Shown piece after piece: positions 20,607-34,678 of a DNA stretch of 64,000 bases. How positions within the stretch are numbered: the first letter of the stretch is position 1; the number at the start of each line of letters is the position of its first letter. Under the pieces are notes generated by a model, which was given only the letters and a program-made list of their open reading frames with translations, was not told where the DNA came from and searched no databases. Both the position numbers and the translations under genes were made by a program. This DNA is from Pampus argenteus (taxonomy: Eukaryota; Chordata; Actinopteri; Scombriformes; Stromateidae): NCBI GenBank assembly GCA_036937835.1, contig CM072875.1, positions 21,426,501-21,490,500 on the forward strand. Direction: 5' to 3'.

Positions 20607-20705
20607 TATTTATAAACTCTGTTTTGATGATGTCGTAAATGATGTCATAGATGATGATGATGTCATGATGATGTCATAGATGATGGCTTTGTGACATCAT
20701 CACCT
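20607..20705 (-). promoter_or_regulatory. Protamine D promoter: TATA box and CRE-like array
   Basis: TATAAATA at 20607-20614 (minus). Upstream are GATGATGTCGTAAATGATGTC, TAGATGATGATGATGTCATG and GATGATGTCATAGATG, then GTGACATCATCACC at about 20692-20705. It is nearly identical to the promoter of copy B, so the array was present before the inverted duplication. Confidence 0.72.
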
Positions 20706-21068
20706 TGCAGGTTTATCCTTTATCCTCTGTCATTATGTATATATATATATATATGTGATCTCACAATGGCACCATGCTTATCATGTCACAATGTGTGTCT
20801 TATTTATCACGCTGCACTGGAGCAGATGGGGCGAAGGACTTGTTGAAATGCAACTTGATGGTGTCTAATGAGGGAAGAGAAGCTTGCTGCTACTGTCTAC
20901 ACATTCACAAACCTCCATACAGCTGCAAATCTGAATACACATTTGTTGATTCATGTACATGTTCACAAGTTTCAGTACACAGACACAGAGACAGTTTCAC
21001 TACTTTCAGGCAGGTTCACAATATTTCAAGACTGTCCCGAAACAACCGTCAGGTGTCCATATGACTGA
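20706..21068 (+). repeat. Segment U, upstream flank of protamine D
   Basis: The same as 8757-9120 inverted. It contains an (AT)n tract at about 20739-20753 and ends at the dispersed GTCAGGTGTCCATATGACTG repeat (21049-21068), where similarity to the palindrome spacer stops. I see no gene. Confidence 0.75.
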
Positions 21069-22631
21069 CTGTAATCATTCCTCCTGTTCATACTAAAACA
21101 AATCTCACAGTGTCAAACAAATAAATCACTTATCAGATAAAGAGATAAATGAGAATGCACCTTCAGATTAAATACGTTACCATTTATTGTTAGATCCTTT
21201 CAACACAGCTAATACAGATAAACAAAACACGATACCAGTATTGTATCAAAGGTCCACTGCGAGTTGGATGGTTGCTTAGAGAAAAATATAACAAGATTTC
21301 TATCTTGAGAAAATCGCCACATGGTCATTATTCAGGAAAATATAGAAGGCAAAGACTTACAGTATAAAATGTACAGCCACATGATTATATAATATATATA
21401 TATAACATTGCACATTATACCAAAAAAAAAGAGAAAAAGAAACCACACATGAAAAACAAAATAAGTGTACACAATATACAACAAGGCACTGTGGAAGAAA
21501 CCTGCACTCGTATCTTTGGATGGATCTGCCGCCTGCGGAGCTCCACTGAAATGTTGTAGGAATGTCACACGGCAACGAGTCCAGCTGAGCAAGTCATTCA
21601 AACTAAAGCCTGCCACCTTTCTAATGTCTCCATCACTGCAGTCTGAGCTGCACGTAATGTTTCTACACCTTAAGTGCTTTGTGGGTGCGGGGATGGAAAT
21701 ATGAAGTCTATGCGTATACATTATTTGTATGCAGGGTTTTCTTTCTTTTCATCTTTTTCTGTGTTACCGTTTTAAAATAAAAAAAATAAAAAAATTGTAA
21801 AGCCCAAATCAGAAGTTGTACTGACTGCAGCAGCGTTTCATAGAGCATTTTATCGCTACTGACCTCAATTATTGGCTCATTAAAAAGCATGTTTAAGAAA
21901 TTCCTGATTCTGGAGGATTAAACGTAATTAATAAAAGTCTATCAAGGTACACGTATGTGTAATTTTACACTTTAAATTGAGAAACAGTCCATGTTTTTTT
22001 CGGCTGATGAATCCAATTAAATTCTTCATCTTACCGTATGATATAACCTAAAAATCCCACACTGTAAAAGTCCAATATTTCCATACAGCAGTGCCAACAA
22101 TATCCAAGTTTACATCCAGCACATTTCCAGAAAAATGACAAGAGAAAAACACAAATCAATGAGCGTTTCTAACCACTAATGTTAAACAGATTTAAAGAAA
22201 CAAACATACTCGAGTTTAGCTTGAATGACATGGTCAGCGGGGCAGGTTTTGCAGTGTACAAGTACATATGTAGTTAAAGGGAACACGGGAGCACCTTCCA
22301 GATTCTGCTTACACAGGAACAAAAGTTGCATCGAAGACAAAATCTGATTGGAGTTTGTCCTGCTTTAGTTTGAACAGGCACTTTGTATCATCAGCAAATC
22401 AATCAAAGCAATCAATCAAAAGTTGAAATGCTTAAGACGAATACAGTTGCATATTATTTACAGTGAACAGATCATCCTGGAGAAAGTTCGTATTGAAGGT
22501 CCCAGAGTTTTCAAAGCAGAGGAAAAGCTTTCACACTATTTTCTTTCCTCCATCTTCTCTATTTATTTTTTTTTTAAACATTCGGACAGCGTGTACACAC
22601 CTCTCTTTGAACTCACACACACTCACACTCA

Positions 22632-22667
<36 letters not shown>

Positions 22668-23393
22668 GGCACATAAACCTCAGTAACAAACAGCTCCATC
22701 TTGCAGCAACAGTCCTTATAGTGCCATATAGCATCAGCATCAAGACAAAATTAACTGTTTTTTTTTTCCCCAAAACAAAACATATCCACATTTCAAAGAG
22801 CAAACTCTGACTGGATGAAACCTTCAGCTGGTTTTCTTTGGTCTAGAAAACAGGGTGAAGTTGAATTTGCTGCATTTTTGTTTCCAATCAGAGGCTGAAT
22901 ATTCCTTCACCATCCTAGGAAATGAAAATCTGCACCTGAATACACATCTGGATTTTACATTTTAAACAAAACATTGTGTTATTTCTTAGTTATATTTCAC
23001 TGTAAGCTGTTACATAACCTTAGATTTAAGATTGATGAGCACTCCATGAGGAATATTAAGAAATTTGACAGCACAATTAAATAATTTAAGGTCCAAGAAA
23101 GACTATTGAGAAGGAACAGATGAAGTTATTTTAAAGTAATTACTAAACTGAAGGGATGAAATAATAATACTGAGGCCACAAGTGACCAACTTAAGGGAAC
23201 AAAGTGTGGATCTGTAAGGTTTTGGAACAAAAACTTAATTTGAGCTAGTTAGCATTAAGAGCATTTGTGGTTTATCTCCAGCATTCAGAGTCAGTCTGGC
23301 GTGTAAAAATGTACGAGCTGCTCTTTCCAGACACCAAGGATGAGCGTCCGTGCACGGCCAGAGGCTGCTGCACTCCAACATGTGGCCAAAAGG
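21069..23393 (-). other. myo10: myo10 3' UTR and downstream region
   Basis: Non-coding DNA after the myo10 stop. Minus-strand AATAAA signals lie at 22567-22562 and 21188-21183; either could end the transcript. It includes an (AC)n run at 22633-22662. I see no other gene. Confidence 0.55.
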
Positions 23394-26013
23394 TCACCAG
23401 GCGCTACACTGGCTGCCGTGGCTACTGACCGACTGAGAGTTGCTGTAGCGCTTCTTGACGATCATGCTGATGTAGGCCTTCATCAGCTTGGCGATGTCCA
23501 TGACCTGCACAGTAGAGGAGGAGTGTTTGTAGTTAGTAATGTGTTAAGCCTGCCACGCAGGGCTCAGTCATACCAGCTTGTATTACAGTAAATCATCACT
23601 CATTATTGTTTTTGCTCACAAGTGAAGATTCACTGTAAGTTCAGTCTTGCAGAGAAAATCATTAAAATGGAGGATGTTGTCCTTAACACATTTACCTTTT
23701 TGAAATGTTCTAATAAACGACAGAACATTCAGTCATTTGATATCTTAACATCACGTTACAGTGTTTTAATCTCAGGAATCTTATTTTTACCTTTCTCATG
23801 AGATACGTACCATTTGGGTTTCAAAGACCAGCTCTCGGCCCTCCACAGCGATCTTGTAAGAGTTGGGCAGCGGAGCTCCAAAGGAGAGAATCTGTTCATA
23901 CGGGAAAACCTCCTGAGGCCACGGCTCGCCCCGCTTGTACACTGATATGGCCTCCCGGCTCACACCTAGCCACAGCTCAGAGGGGAACGATCCGTCTCTG
24001 CACTGAAGCGACAAAAAGGAAGAAACATCCTGCATGAGAGCTCTGAGACTAAACTTATCATACCAACTGCTGACCCTGAACTACCTGAATCACAGGTTTG
24101 TGAACATTATAACTTATAAATACTCTTGAGTTTGAATTAAAGCTGTAAATGAAAGAATCTGCAACACCTCTGTTACATTCTTACCTCGACGTTGAACAGT
24201 GTGGATCCGTACCCCGGCCACTCCTTCGCCAGCGCCATGTATTTGACCATGGCCTGTTCCTGGCTCATTCCCTGCAGTTTCTTCCACTTGTCTATAACGC
24301 TGGTTCTCACCGCCGTGACCTCCTCCCTCATCCAGGCCTCCAGGCTGTTCTCCTCTTCCAGCTTCTGCCTACTTATCGAGCCGCTGCGGAAGCTCCGTCT
24401 CAGCGTTCCCTCCAGGAAGCTCGAGCGTTTTCTCTCAGACGTCCCTGAGCGGTCAGCCACCGAGCCGGTGCCCGGGGCAAACGTCTTGGCAGAGTTCTGC
24501 ACCCGGGCCCGCAAACGTGCCATGGGGAACACCTGGGACATTTCAGGAATGGTGACTTGGGAGCTGTGATCACCCAGGAGGTACTGAAGTCTCAGGGCAG
24601 CCAGGAACTGAAGAGTCTCTTCAGGGGCCGGATACTGACCACGAATAACTGCTTCATGAGCCTGCAGAGGGCCGACGGAGGAGATTTAAGTCACGGTTTT
24701 GAAACTACAATTCATGAGCTAATGCAACATCAAGGCACCTGTACTACAAACTGAGATGTAGTCGAAGAAGGAAACGTTTCATTGACTTATTTAGTATGAT
24801 ACCAGATGATATTTTACTTTTTTATATTTTTAGCAAAACTCTAAAATAAGCTTAACTTCTTAAAGAACTTAAACCTAAAATAAATACAATTGAAAATGAA
24901 CATTATCATTTAAAAAACTGGAATTATCTGATCAAAGAATGTGAACATTTAACGCAGCTTCTGGTACCTGAAAGCTGTTGATATAGTTTGAACCTGTCGT
25001 GATATTTTGATTGACTAAAGAAACTAAGATATTGAAATACGTTATGTCTGTTTTTAATTATGTTTTAAACTGTGGGTGTAAATTAGCTGCTGAGCTCTAA
25101 AGTATTAGAAAAAAAAAGAAAAGCTGGTGAGACGAAGCCTATTAGATGCAAAAACAACACTGTTTACCTGCTCAAACATGAAGGCAAACTCTACGCTGTC
25201 TTTGGGAACATTGTCTGTGTCCAAGAAGCAGTAAAGCTTGAAGTAAAACTTCCAGCCGGTGTTTTGTTCATCTGGGCTCGCCGAAAGCCTGAAAGACAGA
25301 GAGTATGAACGAATTAATTATAGTTTTGTGTCATGCCATTAAAATTGTCCATCAAACACAATAATACAATTCATGTTCCAAAAAAAGCTAATTGTTTCTG
25401 CAAACTATCTACTGTAAAAAATACCTTTACAAAGAATATTTTTAATCAAACCAATACTAGCTTTTTGTTTCAAAGTGCATTCACACACACACACACACAC
25501 ACACTGTGCCGCTTACTTTTCAAACTTGGCGAGCACGTCGGCCACCACCATGCGGCTCTCGATGGCTTTCTCTGTGGTGTCGTTGTGTTCAAACAAAGCA
25601 AACATGTTCCTGCTGTCCTCCATGGTCAGACCGCGGATCAGCTTTTCTACCACCTGACACACGTACACACAGAATAAGATTAAGACATAATACTAAGACA
25701 ACACTTTTGCAGATAAGGACCAACAACATCTAAGACGTTTAAATGATGTTTTTTGGTTTTTCAATCATGTGACCCGGTCTCCCAGCATCCCCTGCAGACA
25801 CCCACCTCTCCGGCGGTGGTGTGCGAGTTGATGGTGATCTTGCAGGAGCCTCCGCCGTGACAGTGCACAGTCGTGCTCATTTCCTGGCGAGCTACAATGG
25901 AACGGATCTCCTCCTGTGACGGGACGTTCTCCCTGGCGCGAGTCTTCTTCAGAGAGTCGATGGCGAAGGCGGCGTAGCGCTCCATCTCTGTGCCGGGGAA
26001 GAGCTCTCGAGTC
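23394..26013 (-). other. myo10: myo10 FERM domain exons and C terminus
   Basis: Six exons, about residues 1590-1993. The F1 lobe is TTVHCHGGGSCKITINSHTT, F2 contains WKFYFKLYCFLDTDNVPKDS and EFAFMFEQAHEAV, and F3 ends FPYEQILSFGAPLPNSYKIA and DIAKLMKAYISMIVKKRYS. The protein closes SVSSHGSQCSAW, then TGA (23396-23394). FERM binds integrin-beta tails and netrin receptors in the family. Confidence 0.9.
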
Positions 26014-28013
26014 CTGTGCAGAGATTTTGATTGTCAGTGTGACAGATTTATTTCTCTGTTTGATAAGGTTTGATGAAGATGTTAAATATTGTCTTTTGTT
26101 AATAAATACAAAGAACAGTAAACAAGACCTCACCTCTTCAGGTGGAACTTGAGGTATCTGAGGACGCTCCTGGTCGGTACGAAGGTGCAGGACATGCAGG
26201 CCATTATCTTCCAGCTGCAGAGGTTCCCGGGGCTGCCGGGCTGCGGCGGCCGCGTCGTCTGCTTGATCAGCTGGCAGTAGAGTTCATCCCGCAGCGGTTT
26301 GAGCTCCTGGCCGGTCTGCAGGATGCCCTGTATGATGGGCACCGGGTCGGCCACGCCCTCCAGGTGCTGCAGGGAGCTGAACACTCTGAGGGCTTCCTCT
26401 TGCAGCGTGGTGTAACTTCTGTTCCTTGGAGCTGAGCAGAGCCGAGGGGAACACGTTAGCATAAAATCTCAACCACCTCACCTTTAATACTACAGTAATA
26501 TGACTGAATGTAGTTCCTGTGCGACTCACAGGTGAGGTGGATGTCTCCGTAGGGCAGCGGCAGCAGTGGTGAGTGCAGCGGGTGGTGGCTGTAGCGCAGG
26601 ATGGGGTTCCTCTTGTAGATCTGCTCCACCACCTCCAGGTTCAGGCAGTTCTCCTGCAGGGGGAAGAGGATTATCTGAAGAAGGTAGTTTCATGGCACGA
26701 CGACGTCTGACGGTTTTGCATCAGACTGGATGAATCTGTATTTTTATATATATACAGTTACCAAGTTTATTTTTCTTAGCACAGGTCTCGTCCTACCTTG
26801 ATGTCCTGGATGAGCTGCTGGGTCGGTGTGTCGAGGGGCGCTTTGGTGTCGATGACGTTCTGGATGGAGTTGGCCCAACGCATGGCCTCATTCAGCAGCT
26901 TACAGTAGAGGCGGTACGAGTGTTTACGACCGTATACGATCACGTTCCAGTAGCCTGTCAGGAAAGAGAGACAAAAAAACAAACAATCCTGTTGAACCAC
27001 GTAGCAAAGGTTCAATTGTTTCTGACTGAGTGAAAGTGTATCCTGTCAACATGAAATATATGTAAAATGAAACCAGAATATGAATCTCTGTTTCTTACCG
27101 GTCTCTTTAAAGACCTTTTCGTCCGGCTGAACCACTGAGCAGAGGCTGTTTAGCACCAGTGTTCCCAGCTTCAGGGCGTTGCGCTCTGAACTCTTATAGT
27201 AGTCCAGGGAATTATGGGTAAGCAGGAACCAACGTTTCTTCAGCTTCAGCGAGGCCTTGCTGCTGTTCTTCATCTCTTTCTGCAGCCAGCCTGTTAGAAA
27301 TAAAAGTGTATGGAGTTAGATTTAGGCTGCAACATATGCAAATGATAAACTTGACTTTAAGTGTGTTGGCACCTCGGATGATGAACTCCTGTCCATCGAC
27401 ACGCGTGTCTCCCTTGGAGCGCTGCAGCAGGGTGATCCAGTGGTGCATCTCCTCAGGCGTGTCGGCATTGCAGTGCAGCACGCGGTTCGCAGTGATCATG
27501 ACAAATGAGTTCGGCCTGTGACGGTTCAAATAAGAAGAGGACAAAAGAAAGGTGATCAACTGATGATCAATAATTCCTGACCAATCACAAACTTAAAACC
27601 TTCTGGTTGATGTTTGAGGGACAAAACGGCATCAAGAAACTTTGATTCTTTTTAAATCAGATTGAATATAAATAAAAAAGCGCAGCACCACCTGTGACTG
27701 AATAAAAAAAAAGTTACAGAAAGTTAAAAATTGCTTAAAGATTTTAGACTTTCTTTTATATAACAGGCACGTTTAGATTCTTTCACTTTGTTAGAAAATG
27801 TAAAAACATAATGTGTGAAAAACATCTTCAAAATCCAGAGACGTGATGTTTGCTGCAGGTCCTCACCTCTCTGGATTATCTGACGCACAAACCGAATCGA
27901 TCATCCCCACATCCAACGTCCCCTGAAGAGACAGACAGAGAGAGAGAGAGAGAGGTTCGGTAACAGTGTTCAGAGTGTGAATGATGAGTCTGACCTTCCT
28001 CTACTGCTTGGAA

Positions 28014-28053
<40 letters not shown>

Positions 28054-28962
28054 GATAAAATATAATAGATTAAATCAGATACTTTAAAGCTAAATGGAGC
28101 TAAAGAAACAGCTACAGGTCTGTTAGTTTATTTACAGCATCAACAACATCTGTATAGTCTGTACATAAAAATGAATAAATCAATGTCAATATTTTGACTT
28201 CAGTATTTATGATCTAAATGTGCCGTAACTCCTTTTCCAACGATGCTTTGCGTTCCTTGTGTTACTCACCACGGCGTTCTGGGGGTTGGCCTGCTCGTCG
28301 TGCATCTCTCTGATCTCCTGCTCCGTGGAGCTGTGGACCTGACTCAGCACGCTGAACCACTGACTGTAACCATGGAGACAACATCAGCATCAGCATCGGG
28401 GTGTTGCAGTAATGACAGCAGCAGCCAATCAGCAGTCTGAGATCTTACTTATTTCTGAATAACTTTAGTCAAGTTATCTCAAAATTTGATTTAATTATAT
28501 TGAACCAGTGTTTTCACATTTTTTATATTCTGTGTTTCTAGTTAAAAATCTGAAGCATTTGATAAAATATTTGATTTATTAATGTATGTAATCTTATTTA
28601 AAATTTAAGCAGTTTTTTTTTGATGGATGAAACTGGATTGAATTTAATCTTTTGTACTTTTTTCTAGTCGAAAACTCAATTAAAATCTAAAATCTTTTGG
28701 GAAATATTACGGCATCAGTGTTTATCAATGATTGGACTAAGAAAAAGCCGGCGGTGACGTCCTCAAAGGTCATGTTCTGTCCCGACCAACAGTCCACAAT
28801 GATATTCAAGACTAAATAAACTGGAAAAATTCACATTTGAGAAGAAATAATGACAAATTAATGGATTATTAAAATAGTTGGCAATAAATTTAAAAGTTAA
28901 CAACTAATCGATTAATCAACTAATTGTTTCAGAAATGGAGGTAATTCTGTGTTCAGATATAT

Positions 28963-29007
<45 letters not shown>

Positions 29008-32000
29008 TCCTATATGGAGGAAGTGGACTGTCCCTCTGAGAGGAAATCAATGCGTTGCCGGGGCAACAGCCACACCGACCCTTAGCTGCGATACCTACGT
29101 CATTATACTGTCTGTTACACAGAAAGAAAGAGCAGCAGTATAACCATGATAAAACCTTTATGTTAATAATAATTCTGTTTGCAGTAATAAAGTGATCATT
29201 TATTCATTATAATAAAGACATATCATATACGAGCTGCATCTTTACTGTAGAAATAAGATTATTAGAAACTTGACCTCCACCTGGTTTTTATTAGCACCTG
29301 ATGTGAAACACGTTCACACACAAACACTGACTTACCTGGCATCCTCAGCAGACTCTGCAATCAGATGGTAGGTCCTCTCTGCCATCACAATGTCGATGCC
29401 ATTCTCCTTACCAGTGTTATCAATGATTTCTCTGCAGATCACAAAAAAAAAAAAAACATGCAAACTTTACAAATTCTAACTCTGTATTTGTTAACATGAC
29501 ACTCATTGTTGATTTCCTTCCTTACTTAGCACTGTGCATGTCCAGCACCCCTTTTATCTTGTCCTCGTGGTCGTTCTCGAAGTACATGAGCTTGCTCTGC
29601 CGCAGCACGAACCAGCGGCGCTTCCAGTTCCGGCGGGACAGCGTAGACGAGCCCCCTCCCTTCTTGTGCAACCAGCCCTGCTTCAGGGCCTCCTGCTTGG
29701 CCCGAAACCACAGGAAGGTCTCGTCCTTCAACACGCACCAGCGCCGCTTCCACGTGTTCATCAGACCGCCTGGAAATATGAGATCTTTTACTCTCGTTCA
29801 GTATCTTTGATTTGATATCAGAATTGAACATAGAGGAAGAAAAATCTAACTATTACTACAAATCTTGGAACAGAAAAATAATACTGTTCATCTGAGGGAC
29901 AAGTATTCATTTTTTTGTTAGTTTTTTTACAGACTCACTGATCAACATTTTTAGTTTGATGTGTTCGAGTGTTTTAGATACTTGAACAGTCTTTCAGGAA
30001 ACCAGTTTAGTTTGTTTAAAATGGAGAAATTACCTTTGATGAAGAGGAAGCTGTGAAAGTACGGGAGCGTGACGCAGCTGTAGACCGAGTCTCTCCGATA
30101 CGACAGCTCGTCGTCAGTGTCGAACCTGTCGAAGTCGTCCTCGCTGTCCTCAAACTGGAATCAGATCAATCAAATCACATTATATAAAAACAAAATCCAT
30201 CTACTGATAAAGACAGTGAGATGTAGTTGAAAGCTTGAAACAAGATTCTTTATGCTGTTATTGACTGTTGGGGATGAATCTTCAACCTACCGATGACTGA
30301 GCACCCTCCGAGCTGAAGCGGTACGCTCCTGAGCTGTTGTAGGTGCCCACAGAGCCGCGGTAGTCTGGAGACCACTGTCCGCTGCAAGGATTGGAGAAAG
30401 CCATGCTGCCACTGGACACGATGGCGCCCTCATCGTAGTCATCCTGGTCGTAGTCCGAATCCTCATCTGGTGGTATGAGCTCCACCAGGTCGTCGGACTG
30501 AGCCTCGGACGAGGTCTGGGGATGGCAGTAGGCTGAGTCCCCGCTGGAGGAGGCGCTGTGGCAGGCTGGGGGTATGGGTGGTAAAGGCAGAGGCTGGTGA
30601 AGCAGGGTGGTGGGCGGCAGCGGTGGGATCACGCCGTCGTTGGCGTATGGGTCTTCTTCAGATGAGTCGTCGCTCGTCCGGATCCCGCTTGTCCGCTGGC
30701 CGTCTGAGTGGCCGTGCTCACTTGGGTTCGGTGAGTCTTTGAAGGCCTCATCATCAGCGCCAAACCCTTCATCAACCTCCTCTTCATCGTTGCCTCTCCT
30801 GCGTCTGCCCTCCTTCTCCTTCTCTTCCCCTTCTCCGACACCTAAGGAGCTCTCAATGTTCCTCACACACTCGTCAATCTCGTCAAAGTTCAGGGAGTCG
30901 AGGAACTGCTGCGCTGCCTTGCACGCTTCGTCCTCCAGCCGTCTGAGCTCCTGGTCGCGGAGCTGCTGCAGTCGGTTCAGGGAGGCCTCGGTCAAGGAGA
31001 GCTCCTGACGCTCCTTCTGCCTCTGCAGCGCCTGGATCTCCCGCTCCAGTCGCAGGATCTCCTCCACCTGAGACGCCTCATGAGGACGGATTGCCTCCGC
31101 TTCAGACGCCTCCTCAAAGACCTCTGATGACTCCAGCTCCTCCGGGTGTGCCGGCGATGTCGCGGCCACTGCTGCCAGCTGAGACTGAGCTGGAACCAGA
31201 GAGGCAGCGCGATGTAGCTCCTCAAGTCTGCTAGCCTCCTCAGCCTGAGGATATAAAAAGACAATGAGAAGACAGATCTGATGGAAACAGCTGTGGTGTT
31301 TCTACCACACGTTCTCAAGGCACCAGGATCCATGTAGGATACAATCAGTTAAATTATTGTTCATTGTTGAGTCATTGTGTGCTGCAATGCTTTTAATATA
31401 CTACCTCAAATTAAATAATCCTGTTGCATTGAGGTTGTTTTTTTTTCAATAAAATTTGAACTTTTAGAGTTAAACAACTTTAGTTCGTGGTACCTCTCTG
31501 GCGAGTCTCTCAGCCTCCAGCCTCTGTCTCTCCCTGCACAGACACAAACAGACATCAGCTGACATCAGATTTACCAAAACAAAGGAAAATCATTTCCTGC
31601 CCTGAACCCTTAGCAGCATCTCCATCTCAAAATATTACATATGTGAAAGGTCAACTGAAACAAGTTACTTAGACTAGCCCACCTCTCCAACTCCTCTATC
31701 CTCCTGCGGTGCTCCTCTTCCTCCCTCCTCCTCCTCTCCACCAGCAGCTGGCTGTACTCCCGGCGGGCCCGCTGTCCTCGCACACGTTTCTGGAAGGTGA
31801 GCGCTGCCCAGCGGAGGAGCAGGTACTTCCTCCTCCAGTAGAAAGCTCGGTAGTTTTTCTGAATGACCACGATGCACTGCAGCAGCTTCCTGTACTGCTT
31901 CCTGCGTGCATGACGTCATCAACAAAAATGCTTGAGTGAGCCGTTATCGTGACTTTTAAATACTGCAGTGGATGATATAGGGTCGTACCTGGCCATGTAA

Positions 32001-34641
32001 CCCATGACGTGGGCCTGGATGATCACGGCTGCTCTCAGCACCTTCACCTCCCTCTGCTTCTCCAGACGATGCTCCAGAGACTCCCGAAGAAACACCTGAG
32101 GAGAGGGGAGGAAACGAGGAGAGGAAAGGGGAGGAGGAAGGATGTACGGAGAGTCATCAGTAAAAACAAACAAACCTGCACATTTTAATTTTCAGTTTGA
32201 ATGAGTTATTTACTGCTTTAGTTGTTCAGTACCGACATGTTTAAATAAGTAACAGCTCTATAAATATACAGTTTGTGTGACGAAACAATATCAAATAAGC
32301 TCATAAGGAAACATTCTTCGTGGTTTGTACTCAACATAACACATCCATTAAAAATGCTGTATTACAGACACATTATGAATAAAAGACTTAAAGAGAGACA
32401 GTCCCTCCTTTTTCTATAACATCGCCATTTAACAGACACTCCCTTCCAGGAGAGCGACTGAACTGAACAAAGCAGCCGACATAAATCAAATCCAGATCCT
32501 CCTCTCCTTTTGTTCAAACCGCTAAAGACCACAGATTACCACGGCGAATGATTTCAGCTACATCTCTCTGTGAAAAGACCGATCTTACAGGCACTTAGTG
32601 CAGCTGCCTGCTATAGGAGCCAAGCTGTCATCCATTGATAGAGAAACTGGGCCCACTGAGGGCCGCTGGGGGTTAATCCGATTAGGGAGGGAGGAAAATG
32701 AGATACGGGACGTGGTCTCAGGCGGGAGAGACGGTGGGGAAATGTCACGGTGCTACAGAGCTTCAGGAGTACAGATTACCCTTCTCCTGTTGAATGATGT
32801 ACTGCACGTGTGTGTGTGTGTGTGTGTGTGTGTATGTATTGAATCCTCAGTGGTGAAACACTAATGAGATTTTCAGGGGGATATGTAAATTTGTCAGGGT
32901 GATTTGGACTTCACTGATGAGCAAGTTAATTAACAAGTAAAGATGCAGAACATGCCCAAACACGTGCACACACACACACACACACACACACACTCAAATA
33001 CCAGTGGATGTAAAAGCTTCTGAAACAACATGTACAGCATCTGGGGAGATTAAAACTCAACCACTCTGCACCAGAGAAGGAAACTTGGAGACCACTAGCA
33101 GCCTAAAAAGTATTCAAAGCAAAAGTAACCACCATGTAAACATACTGTGAAACAAACAGTCCTTCAAAATAAAAGTAAAGATGCACATGAATTATCTGAA
33201 GAATGAACTGTAACTTTTACTGAACGCTGGGATGAGATTTGTTTCATAATTCAAAACTTCACTTAAACAAAGTGATTTAAAAACGACCTCAAAGACAAAA
33301 TTTACAATAAAACTATGCAACTGTGCAATAATTCAATGAGCTTTAGGTCTGAAAGCACGAGATTAGTTAATAGCTTAATAGTTTAGCTTTCTAGTTTATT
33401 ATTAGTAATTATAATTGACCTTATAGTTCTCCATTTATGGAATGAGATGCAGCAATAATAAAACTGTTGTTTGTTTTTGCCTTAAAGTAAACAATAACGT
33501 ACTACTTATCCAGCCGTGCGGACAAAAGTCTCAAAATATTAATTTATCTGGACTCCTTTTTTAAAAACAGAACTTACAGAAAAAAACTGTGAAACCAAAC
33601 CAGAGTTGTTGATGCTTAGTTTATATATAATATATAAGTAAAAGGCTGCACGATCAGATTTAACTTAATTAAAGCAATTAAACACAAAAACATCCGCTCA
33701 CTTTATTTAACTTCACACATGCAGAAAAAGTGCAGCCTCATGTACGAGTGCACAAATTTACATCCCAATGAATCGAACAACTAATCCTTTTTAATCATTA
33801 CTATGTTAATTAGGACAACAAAAGCCTCCCTAAGCTTCGGTACACTTTTGATTTTTGCTGTTAGGGCCTTTAGGGAGCGTCGACCCCGCGGAGAGAACGG
33901 GTCCACATCACTTCCAGGAAATTAAGTTTGTGGCTATAAAAAAAAACAAAAAACCCTCCCAGACAATAGTCAGGACATGTGCCGACTGAAAGGAGCTGGA
34001 GGCTGACGTGATGTAAATCTCACAGTGAGAGACAGCAGGACAAAGTAGACAAATCCCTCAGAGAGACACAGAATTGATTTAACGGTTTACAGGCAGCCGC
34101 AGCAGCAGGAAGTGCGTCTGAACATGGTGCCGACACCGAGGTGAAATTTAACAAAAGACAACACACCGAGTCTCTGCTGAGGAACACGTTCTGGTCGGCT
34201 TTTCACACCTAAAACCTGCCGTCTTCTTCTTCTGTTTATTTATTGGTAGCAACTAGAAAGACAGATTAGAGTCTTTACGTATCGCATATTGTTTTGTGCC
34301 ATTTTTCCAATACCTGGTTTTACATTCATGATGAATGGAAACATCCCTGCATCATATTTTATCATTCAGGTGATATTTTTGTTGTTATATTTGTTCCACC
34401 TGAGCGCTGTAGCTCAATTCAGTTTCTTCTTATTGTTGTTCTGGACACACACACACACACACACACACACGCGCGCACACGCGCGCACACACACACACAC
34501 ACACGCAGTAGGTATATTCTCTCTGATTCAGTGTAGTAGAAGCAGACAGTGATGGACCGAAGGGATGAAATGTGGATCCAATAGTGTTGGATTCCATGCT
34601 TCAGGTGCTCTGGACTTCAATTATTCATGATTTCTCTCTCT

Positions 34642-34678
<37 letters not shown>

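Noticed and set aside
29041..29110. Possible extra myo10 exon near 29041-29110
   Set aside because: The flanking exons (29431-29336 and 28363-28270) join in phase to the expected sequence without it.
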